A DNA stretch of 46,479 nucleotides, taken from assembly GCA_026417555.1 (NCBI GenBank), contig JAOADA010000011.1, positions 1-46,479 of the forward strand. The letters are read 5' to 3'. Shown here piece after piece: positions 33,659-42,400 of the stretch (within the stretch, counting starts at the first letter, position 1; the number at the start of each line of letters is the position of its first letter). This stretch comes from Brevinematales bacterium. GTDB lineage: Bacteria; Spirochaetota; Brevinematia; Brevinematales; Thermospiraceae. The notes beneath the pieces were generated by a model. It worked only from the letters and a program-made list of their open reading frames with translations, was not told the DNA's origin and did not search any database. The translations under genes were made by a program, and so were the position numbers.

Positions 33659-35926
33659 TTATTCCCAAAGGATGAACTCAACACTGTCCAAAGCGGCTTG
33701 ATTGATATTGCCGTTCATGTTGTCATCAAAGGCTGTTTTGACGAGAGATACCGTATGTTTCCCTTTGGTGAGGGAGAGGAGAAGAGAGGAACTGTAACCC
33801 CACTCTGTCCATGTTCCCCGCTGAGGGAAAACAATCACCCCTCGTTCTTGTTTGTCAATGAGGAGGGTGCGTATTCCGCAGCGGTTATCTGTATTGATGG
33901 GGCCATTTCCATTGGCATAACGAAAACGGACAAGGTAAGCACCTGTTTTGGGAATCGTTATCTCAAACGTAGGAGTGATTGTCCCCTCGTTATCCAGGAG
34001 GACATACCCAGTGCCTTTAAAACCTTTGTAACGGTTGGTCGCAAGGGATGTGAGAGAAGGTATATCTTCTATTTCTTGTTGGATGGTGGGGGAAAGAAGC
34101 CAGAGGGGTTTTCCTACACAAGAAGAAAGCACGGCGTTGGAATGATTGGCGATAACAGTGAAGACACCGTGTGGAGAGGGAAGAAGAAATGAGGTTTCTG
34201 TGGTGGTAGCAAGGGGTTTTTGATTGAGAAGCACAGTATAGGAAACCGCTTGTTTGATAGGAGACCACGAAAGGGTGTTGTTACTTATTTTTATTTTTGG
34301 TTCGGCAAGGGCAATATCGTCAGGAGAAACAAGACGGAGAGATTGTTTGGGGCTTGTGCGTTTGAGAGAAATTTCGATGAGATATGTTTCTGGGGTATCT
34401 CCTCGAAGACGGAGAGAGGGGGAAACAGGGTTTCCATTGATTCGCATGGTTTCAATAGTATCTCCTTGCCCCTTCACGATGATAGTGAGCCGACTCTGAC
34501 GAAAAGGAAAATCTTTCAGGGTGAGAGGTCCTCGAATGAAGTCAGGTACCATGGGTTGGAAGAATACCCCATTGTCATCTACCGAGATGCCAAAAAGTAC
34601 CTTGTAAACAAGAGCCAAGTACCCTGCTACAGACCAAAGTTGACGATCAGAATTTACAGCCATTTTGTCCGTATGGCCACGGTCGTAGGAGAAGTTTTCT
34701 TTGTGGGTGCCAAAGAAAGCCGCAGCCCGTGTCATGGCTTTGATGCCAAAATCTACGGCTTCAAGATTTTTGGCCTCTTTTGCAGCGAGGACGTAATAAG
34801 CGTTCACAAATGGCCAGATGCCTTTGTTGTGGTAGTAACCAGTATGGGGTTGTTGTGGCCAGAGACAGACCACACCAAACGGAACCACAGGAATATTCTG
34901 AACCACAGAGGGAGCCTCAGATGGCTCTACGACAGTGGTGAGCACAGCCAAGGCAAGCCCGAGGTTATCCGTTTTGAGAGCTGTCTGAGAGATGGGGAAG
35001 GGATAGATATACCCGCTATAGGTGCCGAGGGTTTGGTTGGCAAAATGAGTTCGAATGGCTTTCTTGAGGCTTTGAGCCCATTCCTCCCATTGTTTGGCTT
35101 CTTGGGGAAAATTGAGTTGTTTGGCCATCCACGCCAGGGTGGAGAGATGATGGTAATGAAGGACACAGGTCGAAAAAGACGATGAGAGATAAATATCAGC
35201 TGGACTCATCCAGGAGGCGTAGCTTTGTTCCCGCCAATCCATAAAAGAAGACTCTCCATAGTAAAGGCCTGTGGTGGGATTGTAGGCAGCATGCCTATCA
35301 GCAAGAGCCGTGTTTTTCATGACCTCATAGGCACGAGAGAGGAAGGTTTTGTCAGCATGCCAGAGGAGGTATTCCTTGGCAGCCAGACTCCACACCACAC
35401 GATCTGAGGAGATTGGCCACGATCCCCCCGTGCCCGTATCTTGAATGATAAATTTTCTTTTCGCATCAACCTTGGCAAAAAGGCTATTGGAAGAGATCTC
35501 TGGGAAAAGAATAGCAAGGGCAAGGTGAATGCTATAGGAAATATCCCGTGTCCAGACACCGTTCCACTTTTCACCAGCCATGAAGGTTTTGTCCGGTCGA
35601 ATATCCAAAAGGGCTTCCTCAAGGGCCATGTTGTACAGAGCAACGAGGAGAGGGCTTTCTGGGGCCTCAAAAGAAGGGAGATGGCTGAGAGAAGAAGAGA
35701 GCTTCCAAACGGTATTTGAGGCGAAATAAGAGATACGAATTTCAGAGGGGCTTTTGGCTATGGCGTATTTTTCTCCCTGACGTACCTCTGTCGAAGTAAC
35801 GGTGAAAGGTTCATTTATAGGATACATGACAGACTCCTTTCCAGGGGTTTTGGTGGGTTGTGGGGATGAGCACGCGACCACAAGACTCACCAGGACACAC
35901 CAAAAAGAGTAGGATACGCTTTTCAT
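33659..35926 (-). CDS. exported six-hairpin-type glycosidase lipoprotein with C-terminal CBM
   Basis: A protein of 755 residues; AAGGAG lies seven bases before ATG 35926. Lipobox LVVAC puts the lipidated Cys at 19. Residues of about 80-490 look like an (alpha/alpha)6 glycosidase barrel of the glucoamylase/trehalase/GDE clan (EKWNGVWTRDISYSIHLAL, FMDWREQSYASWMSPADIY, WPQQPHTGYYHNKGIWPF). The Trp/Asp/Glu-rich motifs fit an active-site cleft, but I cannot name the substrate. A beta region follows, and the last 130 residues (FKGTGYVLLDNEGTITPTFE ... AALDSVEFILW) resemble a CBM6/CBM35 carbohydrate-binding module. Likely a periplasmic or surface enzyme acting on oligosaccharides. Confidence 0.75.
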   Translation of the reverse strand: MKSVSYSFWCVLVSLVVACSSPQPTKTPGKESVMYPINEPFTVTSTEVRQGEKYAIAKSPSEIRISYFASNTVWKLSSSLSHLPSFEAPESPLLVALYNMALEEALLDIRPDKTFMAGEKWNGVWTRDISYSIHLALAILFPEISSNSLFAKVDAKRKFIIQDTGTGGSWPISSDRVVWSLAAKEYLLWHADKTFLSRAYEVMKNTALADRHAAYNPTTGLYYGESSFMDWREQSYASWMSPADIYLSSSFSTCVLHYHHLSTLAWMAKQLNFPQEAKQWEEWAQSLKKAIRTHFANQTLGTYSGYIYPFPISQTALKTDNLGLALAVLTTVVEPSEAPSVVQNIPVVPFGVVCLWPQQPHTGYYHNKGIWPFVNAYYVLAAKEAKNLEAVDFGIKAMTRAAAFFGTHKENFSYDRGHTDKMAVNSDRQLWSVAGYLALVYKVLFGISVDDNGVFFQPMVPDFIRGPLTLKDFPFRQSRLTIIVKGQGDTIETMRINGNPVSPSLRLRGDTPETYLIEISLKRTSPKQSLRLVSPDDIALAEPKIKISNNTLSWSPIKQAVSYTVLLNQKPLATTTETSFLLPSPHGVFTVIANHSNAVLSSCVGKPLWLLSPTIQQEIEDIPSLTSLATNRYKGFKGTGYVLLDNEGTITPTFEITIPKTGAYLVRFRYANGNGPINTDNRCGIRTLLIDKQERGVIVFPQRGTWTEWGYSSSLLLSLTKGKHTVSLVKTAFDDNMNGNINQAALDSVEFILWE

Positions 35927-35958
35927 AACGCTTCTCCTTGGAATTTTTTTCTTCCTTA

Positions 35959-35986
35959 ATTATAAAGAAAAAAGGAAAAATTGCAA
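35959..35986 (-). promoter_or_regulatory. promoter of the glycosidase-NAGS operon
   Basis: Minus strand: TTGCAA (35986-35981), 16 bases, TATAAT (35964-35959), 32 bases before the ATG. Confidence 0.65.
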
Positions 35987-36013
35987 GGCTTGCAGAAAGC
36001 GACGCCCATACTC

Positions 36014-36176
36014 TGGTATAGTGAGGGCGCCTCTTCCCTTTCCTGGAAAAGGTTTTGTGGAGAGTAGCATAGGTGTGCTGGGAGGAAACGCCTCTTGTGC
36101 GTATGCTCGGCCGGTGTGAGGCCATGGTTTTCTTTTCTCTCTTGGTGTTTTGAGTTGGGGAGAAGCCCCTTTATTC
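36014..36176 (+). ncRNA. candidate structured small RNA
   Basis: An extended -10 box (TGG then TATAGT, 36014-36022) precedes a segment with strong pairing. GGCG (36026-36029) with CGCC (36089-36092), then TCTTCCC (36032-36038) with GGGAGGA (36080-36086), make an 11-bp helix with one 2x2 internal loop. Inside lies AGCA/TGCT (36066-36079). Then comes GGCC-N7-GGCC (36109-36123) and a terminator-like GGGG-N5-CCCC-TTTATT (36157-36175). No ORF with a ribosome site fits. It matches no RNA family I know. Confidence 0.35.
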
Positions 36177-36268
36177 AGGGAAGACGTGGAAGGAAGGAGA
36201 GAAGAGGCTTTGTTTCCTTCTGGTTGGAGAAAGAGAGAGGACAAAGAGTTTGTAGTCTACTTGAGGGG
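36177..36268. other. rest of the glycosidase-ppcA gap
   Basis: Purine-rich sequence with an imperfect AAGGAA/TTCCTT inverted repeat; nothing else recognised before the ppcA promoter. Confidence 0.3.
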
Positions 36269-36297
36269 TTGACTTTTTTGATGATCTTCTGTATAAT
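36269..36297 (+). promoter_or_regulatory. promoter of ppcA, with a leader hairpin
   Basis: TTGACT (36269-36274), 17 bases, TATAAT (36292-36297). The expected leader of about 70 bases holds a hairpin, GGACC (36311-36315) with GGTCC (36330-36334), before the ribosome site AAGGAG at 36362. Confidence 0.8.
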
Positions 36298-36375
36298 ACT
36301 GCGGTTTTTTGGACCTTCTTGGCGTGGATGGTCCCCAAAGAACCTCAGCATACAAAAAAACAAGGAGTATAGAAG

Positions 36376-37833
36376 ATGTTTATCCCTCGCTGTATGAGTA
36401 CCCAGCATCCGGACAATGTTCTCTCTCCCTTTTTTGCCGAGCGTCCTCAGATGGGAGGAGAAGATGAGATTCAAGAGGCGTATTATGCCTATTCTCATCT
36501 GGGATGTGATGAACAGATGTGGGATTGTGAGGGAAAGGAAGTGGATGACTATGTGGTGAAGAAGCTTCTCACCAAATATGGTGCCTTCTTTCATGCGAAA
36601 AAACTCGGAGAGGATGTGCGGCTTACGCTTCGTGTTCCCAATCCCCTGGTAGAAAAGGTAGAGGCGAAGGTTCTTCTAGAAACTCTTGAGAGTATTCCTC
36701 GCTCTTTTGATGCGGCAAGACTCTTTTATGGAGAGGATATCACGCCTATTTTTGAGATCATTGTTCCCATGACAACCTCTGCTGATGATCTCAATAGGAT
36801 TTACTATTACTACAAGGATTTTGTGGTGGGGAAACAGGATCTGCCTGTGAGAAAAGGAGATATTACTATCAAGGAATGGATTGGAAATTTCTTTCCTCAG
36901 TCTCTTCAGGTGATTCCCTTGTTTGAGGACAAGGAGCATATTCTTCGGGCGGCAGACATCACCAAAGAGTATCTCAAGGACAAGAAGGTTTCTTCCCAAA
37001 GGGTGTTTATTGCTCGTTCTGATCCAGCGATGAACTATGGGGTGATCAGTGCCGTTCTTCTCAACAAAATTGCTCTCTTGAGGCTTCAGAAGTTTTCAAA
37101 GGAGAGTGGTGTAGCGATCTATCCCATTATTGGGGTGGGTTCAGCCCCTTTTCGGGGAAATCTCAAACCCCACACAATTGAGAGAGTAACTCACGAATAT
37201 TCCAGTGCCTTTACCTTTACTGTGCAATCAGCCTTCAAGTATGATTATGCCCCAGAGGATGTGATAGCCGGTATTCAGGCTTTGAAATCACGCACACCAA
37301 TGCCATTGGCGGAATTTGATGAACAGAGGGCGCTTGATCTCATAGAGAGGTATTCTCAGGAGTATCAGAAACAGATCATGGCTTTGGCTCCCGCTATCAA
37401 CAAAATCGCGCCTTTTGTTCCTAAACGGCGGAAAAGAAAGCTCCATATAGGGCTTTTTGGGTATGCAAGAAAAATGGGGGGAGTTACGCTTCCTCGGGCT
37501 ATTACGTTTACGGCGGCGTTGTATTCGCTTGGGCTTCCTCCGGAACTGTTGGGGATCAATGCTCTTACCTCAGAGGATATCCGATGGCTCAAAGAGGTGT
37601 ACCCCTCTTTCGAGGACGATATGAGGGATGCGCTCACTTTCTATCATCCCTCTTCTGGGATTGTGACTGATGATCTTCGCAAGGCTATTGAGAGGTTGGG
37701 AATCACGTACACCCCTTCTCGAGAGCATCTGGAGGTGTGTGCAGAGATAGCCCAGATGATGAAATCTGATACCCATGAGTTGTTGGTGGAGCATATTGTT
37801 CGGGCAGGAAGTATCAGAAAATTCTTGGGATAG
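36376..37833 (+). CDS. ppcA: phosphoenolpyruvate carboxylase, archaeal type
   Basis: A protein of 485 residues, half the size of the classical bacterial enzyme and typical of the archaeal-type PpcA family. It carboxylates PEP with bicarbonate to oxaloacetate, replenishing the TCA cycle. CMSTQHPDN near the N-terminus is the family signature. IARSDPAMNYG and GVGSAPFRGNL hold active-site residues, and RKRKLHIGLFGYARKMGGV lies in the C-terminal half. ATG 36376 has AAGGAG eight bases upstream; ATG 36394 lacks one. It is probably cotranscribed with the MFS transporter 40 bases downstream. This type is scattered in bacteria (for example Clostridium, Leuconostoc), so transfer in the past is likely. 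Confidence 0.95.
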   Translation: MFIPRCMSTQHPDNVLSPFFAERPQMGGEDEIQEAYYAYSHLGCDEQMWDCEGKEVDDYVVKKLLTKYGAFFHAKKLGEDVRLTLRVPNPLVEKVEAKVLLETLESIPRSFDAARLFYGEDITPIFEIIVPMTTSADDLNRIYYYYKDFVVGKQDLPVRKGDITIKEWIGNFFPQSLQVIPLFEDKEHILRAADITKEYLKDKKVSSQRVFIARSDPAMNYGVISAVLLNKIALLRLQKFSKESGVAIYPIIGVGSAPFRGNLKPHTIERVTHEYSSAFTFTVQSAFKYDYAPEDVIAGIQALKSRTPMPLAEFDEQRALDLIERYSQEYQKQIMALAPAINKIAPFVPKRRKRKLHIGLFGYARKMGGVTLPRAITFTAALYSLGLPPELLGINALTSEDIRWLKEVYPSFEDDMRDALTFYHPSSGIVTDDLRKAIERLGITYTPSREHLEVCAEIAQMMKSDTHELLVEHIVRAGSIRKFLG

Positions 37834-37873
37834 ATGTCAAGCAAAAAATGTGTATAGATGAGGAGGTGTGAAA

Positions 37874-39052
37874 ATGAAACGGTATGGAAGTATTGTGGCC
37901 TCGTTTGTGATTATGCTCTGTTTGGGTAGCGTGTATGCGTGGAGTATTGTGGCGGCTGCGCTTCAGAAGTCATATCAGTATTTGGCTTCGGAAACCCAGC
38001 TTATCTTTGGGGTATTGATTGCGGTTTTTGCTTCTTTTATGATCATTGTTGGCCGATGGGAAAAGAAACTTGGAACGCAGGTCTTGGGGTTCTTTTCGGC
38101 GGTTCTTTTTCTCTCGGGATATCTGGTGGCAGGTTTTTCTCAGGGCAATTTCTGGTTGGTTTTGATAGGGATTGGGGTTTTGGCAGGACTGGGAACGTCT
38201 TTTGGCTATCTGGCTTCTCTTACGGCTCCGGTGAAATGGTTTCCTGAGAAGAAGGGACTCCTGACCGGTATTGCGGCTGGTGGATTTGGGCTTGCTTCCT
38301 TTCTCTTTTCTCAAATAGTAGAGTTCTTGCTTGGGCAGGGATGGGACATTTTGGCTATTTTTCGTGTTGTTGGTGTGGTGTATGGAGGAATTATTCTTGT
38401 ATTTTCTTTCTTTCTTGCTTCTCCGTCGCAAAAAGAGGGCGAAGAAAAGCCTGTCTCAATCAAGGAGTTTCTGTTGAAACCAGCCTTTTTTCAACTGTTT
38501 GCTGGCATGTTGGCAGGAACCTTTGCTGGGCTTCTGGTCATTGGGAGCCTCAAGAGCATTGGTGGGCAGAGTGGGCTATCTCCCCACGTGTTGGTATGGG
38601 GAGTTTCTCTCTTTGCGATCACGAATTTCTTGGGCAGACTCTTCTGGGGATGGTTGAGTGACCACATAGGTGCCCATGTGAGTATTGTGCTGGCTCTTGG
38701 GCTCCAGGCAATAGGGATTGCTTTTCTTGGGATCTCCCCTTTGACACCAGAGGGGTATCTTGCCCTCTCTTCTGTGGTAGGGTTTGGTTTTGGTGGAAAT
38801 TTTGTGTTGTTCGCCCGAGAGACCGCCCACCTCTATGGGGTGAAGAATATGGGACTTGTGTATCCCTACGTTTTTCTTGGGTATGCCCTGGCAGGTATTT
38901 TGGGGCCTCTCACAGGGGGAATGATGTATGATATTTTCAAGAAATATGATTTTGCTATTTATACGGCGTCGGGTATAAGTGTGATTGGGGCCGCGATCTT
39001 TGTAGTGGATTGTGTGGTGAAAAACACAAGGCAAAAGACGCCGTCACTCTGA
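37874..39052 (+). CDS. MFS transporter, oxalate/formate antiporter (OFA)-like
   Basis: A protein of 392 residues with about 12 transmembrane helices. ATG 37874 lies seven bases after AGGAGG; the GTG at 37868 is too close. The N-terminus MKRYGSIVASFVIMLCLGSVYAWSI is characteristic of the OFA family, as are ASLTAPVKWFPEKKGLLTGI in the helix 4-5 region and NFLGRLFWGWLSDHIG between halves. OFA members exchange small carboxylates such as oxalate, formate or lactate. Linkage to PEP carboxylase suggests a carboxylate substrate, but this is inference. A strong terminator follows. Confidence 0.85.
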   Translation: MKRYGSIVASFVIMLCLGSVYAWSIVAAALQKSYQYLASETQLIFGVLIAVFASFMIIVGRWEKKLGTQVLGFFSAVLFLSGYLVAGFSQGNFWLVLIGIGVLAGLGTSFGYLASLTAPVKWFPEKKGLLTGIAAGGFGLASFLFSQIVEFLLGQGWDILAIFRVVGVVYGGIILVFSFFLASPSQKEGEEKPVSIKEFLLKPAFFQLFAGMLAGTFAGLLVIGSLKSIGGQSGLSPHVLVWGVSLFAITNFLGRLFWGWLSDHIGAHVSIVLALGLQAIGIAFLGISPLTPEGYLALSSVVGFGFGGNFVLFARETAHLYGVKNMGLVYPYVFLGYALAGILGPLTGGMMYDIFKKYDFAIYTASGISVIGAAIFVVDCVVKNTRQKTPSL

Positions 39053-39061
39053 GAGAAACCC

Positions 39062-39096
39062 CAGGGGCTGGTTGATGAAACCAGCCCCTGTTTTTT
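39062..39096 (+). terminator. strong terminator after the ppcA-MFS operon
   Basis: CAGGGGCTGGTT (39062-39073) and AACCAGCCCCTG (39079-39090) form a perfect 12-bp stem with a 5-base loop, followed by six T. Confidence 0.95.
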
Positions 39097-39195
39097 GAAG
39101 GAGAAAGGAGGATGGTTCTCTTCACATGACGTCGGGGGTTTTCTGGTTGGGCACCGAAAGAGGAAGCACCTCAGGGAAAATTTTTTGTTTTCTAT

Positions 39196-39225
39196 TTCAC
39201 TTTTTGGTTGTTTTTTGAGTATATT
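39196..39225 (+). promoter_or_regulatory. candidate promoter of the giant gene
   Basis: TTCACT (39196-39201), 18 bases, TATATT (39220-39225). The match is fair rather than strong. GCCGATAC at 39363-39370 resembles a sigma28 -10 box but lacks a matching -35. Confidence 0.4.
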
Positions 39226-39229
39226 ATAC

Positions 39230-39295
39230 GAGGGCAAAGCCGAAAGAGTCGTTTTGCTCTCTTCATGAAAAAGCGGTGGTGTCACGGAGGACACC
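39230..39295 (+). other. structured leader of the giant gene (two hairpins)
   Basis: GAGGGCAAAG (39230-39239) pairs with TTTTGCTCTC (39252-39261), a 10-bp stem with two G-U pairs, right at the expected transcript start. A second hairpin, GGTGTC (39278-39283) with GACACC (39290-39295), follows. Possible cis-regulatory RNA; no known riboswitch class is matched. Confidence 0.4.
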
Positions 39296-39309
39296 CTTTC
39301 TTCTCATCA

Positions 39310-39349
39310 GTAAACGACTTCTATCAAAAAGTAAACTTTCTATCAACAA
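39310..39349 (+). repeat. tandem direct repeat in the leader of the giant gene
   Basis: Two near-identical units, GTAAACGAC-TTCTATCAAAAA (39310-39330) and GTAAACT-TTCTATCAACAA (39331-39349), share GTAAAC and TTCTATCAA. They could be binding sites for a regulator dimer. Confidence 0.6.
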
Positions 39350-39408
39350 GTGGCGGCCGGGTGCCGATACAAAAAAGCAGAAGTGTGGTGAGAAGACAAG
39401 GAGGCGAT

Positions 39409-42400
39409 ATGAGGTCGCGACGGCTTTTTTCTTTGGTTTTGTTGATAGGATGGGCGATACCCCTGTGGGCGGAGTATTTTTTCACGAGTTTTGATGCAGC
39501 GGAACCAGCTATTTTCCAGTACAATTTCACGTACTCTTTGCAAATGGGCTGGCATAATGTAGGAAACAACTATGCGACGGCCTTCACGGCAAGTACCCTT
39601 CGTATCACAGGGCAAGGCAATACCTCTACTTATTTTAATGAATTATATGGCTTTTTTGTGCGCAAAACCAATGTGATGTACACGGCCTCCAAGGAGAATC
39701 CCATAGGGTTTGAGCTCACCCGTACCTATTGTCGCTTGGATCCAGATAGTGGGATAAACCCAGAGTCTGGTCGTATGAGGGAGGCTTTTCAGCTTCTCTG
39801 GGTGCAGCATGACCCGACAGTGGACGCTGCCGGGGAGTATCTTCCCAATGTGGTACACTTCTCAGAACTCTCGCGTCCCCAGCTTGGGACAAACGATGGA
39901 CTCCCCACGGAACCCAATATCCTTCCGCGATCTTTCTGGGCCTCTGATATGGGGTTCACCCGCAATTCGGCCTATTCTTTTTCCAACCTTCGACCACCCG
40001 ATGGGAATGGGATTCATGATCTTTCGGCTCTCTTTTTGTGGGGCTATGATGATAACTGGGGAAAAGATCTTTATGAAGGGACTGGTGGGACGGTGAATCA
40101 TGCCTTTTTTGACAATAACAATGTGGTGCGTTTTCGGGTAACGATTGATGGGGAGTATGCTTATTTCTATGTGAATCCCAACCCCACGGGGACAGCCAAG
40201 ACAGACTATGACGGAACGGCTCGGGGGGCCACCTACTACTCCAACCAGTTTTATTATGTAGGAAGGGTTCCCGTGATGTTTTCCAACAACCTTATCCCTA
40301 TGTTTGGGGTTTCCGATAACCGACCAGATGGGGAGGTGCTCTCGTACTATGTGGATGATATGACGATCCGGACGGTGGGGGCAAGCAATGTGGCTGAGAT
40401 CTCGCCTGTCCAAACGAGGGCAGGGACAACGAATATCCTGAGGATTGCCCTCAAGCCCTGGTTTTCTACGGTCAACGAGGCTGGGGTTCAAGAGGTGTAC
40501 GTGGATTTGCCAGAGAATTTTCTCTCGTTTACAAACTGGACAGCTTTTACCAACCATATAGGGGTTTTCTGGGCGCATACAAACCAAACCATCTTTCGAA
40601 CCTTCGGACGGGTCTATGCTGATCAGAACCCAGCGGCGGGGAGTGTGGCCATTTCGGTCAAAGAGAATGGCAAACGTCTCAAAATCCGTTTCAACGCGGC
40701 TGCTTCGCCGGATGTTTTTCATCCTAATTATACAGGGTTTGGGGGAAGTCTTGCCACTACGCATCAGTATATGATCTATATTGTGGTAAGCAATTTCTTC
40801 ACCTCACCTGTGGCTGATATCAGTGGCAAGACTCTCGAGGTCTATGTGAATAACGAAAAGTATGTGGATACCACGTGGACAGCCAATGCGACAACAGGAC
40901 CAGCACGGGCGTATGCTGGCAATGTGACGGCTTTTAGCGGTTTCTTGGCAGATAACAATACCCTCACCTTTTCTACGGCGAACAATCCAGTAGGGGTAGC
41001 TTCTCTCCGACCTAACTTCACCTATGAGGGAGAATCCAAAACCTGGTTTGTGGATATTGCCGCCAAAAATACCAATGAATCGGCAGACAATAATGCGGAT
41101 ATTGCTCAGGTGGATATCTTTTTCCCGATAGGGTTTGATCTCCAACCGGGGATGTTTTCAAGTGAGCGCCTGACAAATAGCACAAGCTTCTCTTATAACA
41201 GCGCACTTCGTCGTTTGTCGATTTTCTATACCAATGAAAACCGGTATCTGATTGCGGGTTCGGGTATTGATACGATCAGTTTTGTCAATATCTCTACTAC
41301 GAATTTGGATAGTATTCCCCCAGCGGGAACAAACCAGCTCTCAAATTCTCTTGTAGTAGTGAGTTATGCTGCTTTGGCGGGAACGAGCCCTGTCACCAAT
41401 GGGGTGAGTCTCTCCTATCCCTCTCAGAGTTTTCTTATTCGCAAGAAACCCCCCAAGGTACAGGGGGCTATGCTCCCTACTGAGGTGAGCAATACCCTTG
41501 TGAGCAATCAATACACCTATCTCATCCAGAACAAAGCGGACAACCAGGGAAACAATATTCGGCGGCTTCTCATCCGTTTGGACAAGGTGTTTACCAATGT
41601 GGTGAATGTGGTAGCAGATAGACCTGCCGCGATCACTGTTTCAAAAAATATCACCAATGACAATATAACCAATAGTGGTGGCTATTGGTGGATTCTTGTG
41701 GACTATGCAGCAGGGGCAACGAATGTGGCGCGTGGAGAGAGTGCCACGGTGACGTTCTGGGCCTATGACACGGTACCTTCACTCACGAATATAGTGATGG
41801 CGACCAATATCTCGTATGCTGACAACTTCAATGGGGATACATGGATGCCAGCCACAGAGGAACCAACGACGGGGTGGAAAACCGTGTTTTATACCCCTCC
41901 GGCCAATGTACGTTCCTACATTGCAGAACCTCTTAACGAGGATGGACAACTCGATGCTTCATACAACCATCATCGTTATACCGATCGTGAGGACAGTTTC
42001 CTTGTGCGTGTGCGGATCAAAAACTGGGGTGAACCAGAGAATGTTATCCTCAAAGTCCGTGTTACCTTTCCTACAGGGATCACCAATATGGAAAGCGCTA
42101 CCTCGCTTCGCCTTTCTCCTTCGAGTATCAGAACCTATACGACCAATGCAGGATCCAACTGGGTGGCAGAGTTTTTCTATACGAATGCTCCTGTGCTCCC
42201 CGCGGAGGTGGATGATCTGATCTTCTGGGTGAAGGATGATATCCATGCGCCTGTGACCAAGACAATCCAGGTTGAGGCGGCGAACACGACAAATTATGCT
42301 GTTGGAGGGCTTGAAGGAGCAGACAACCTCGATCTTCGTTTCATCTATCCAAGACCCTCCGCCGTAGGGTATGCCATTGTGCCGAATGGTTTTATTGATG

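Noticed and set aside
39230-39295. Resemblance to a c-di-GMP-I riboswitch (GGGCAAA, CGAAAGAG words)
   Set aside because: The conserved core and second stem of that class are missing; the shared words are short.
39343-39370. Sigma28-like promoter (GCCGATAC)
   Set aside because: The -10 word fits 7 of 8 bases but no TAAA-type -35 lies at the required distance.
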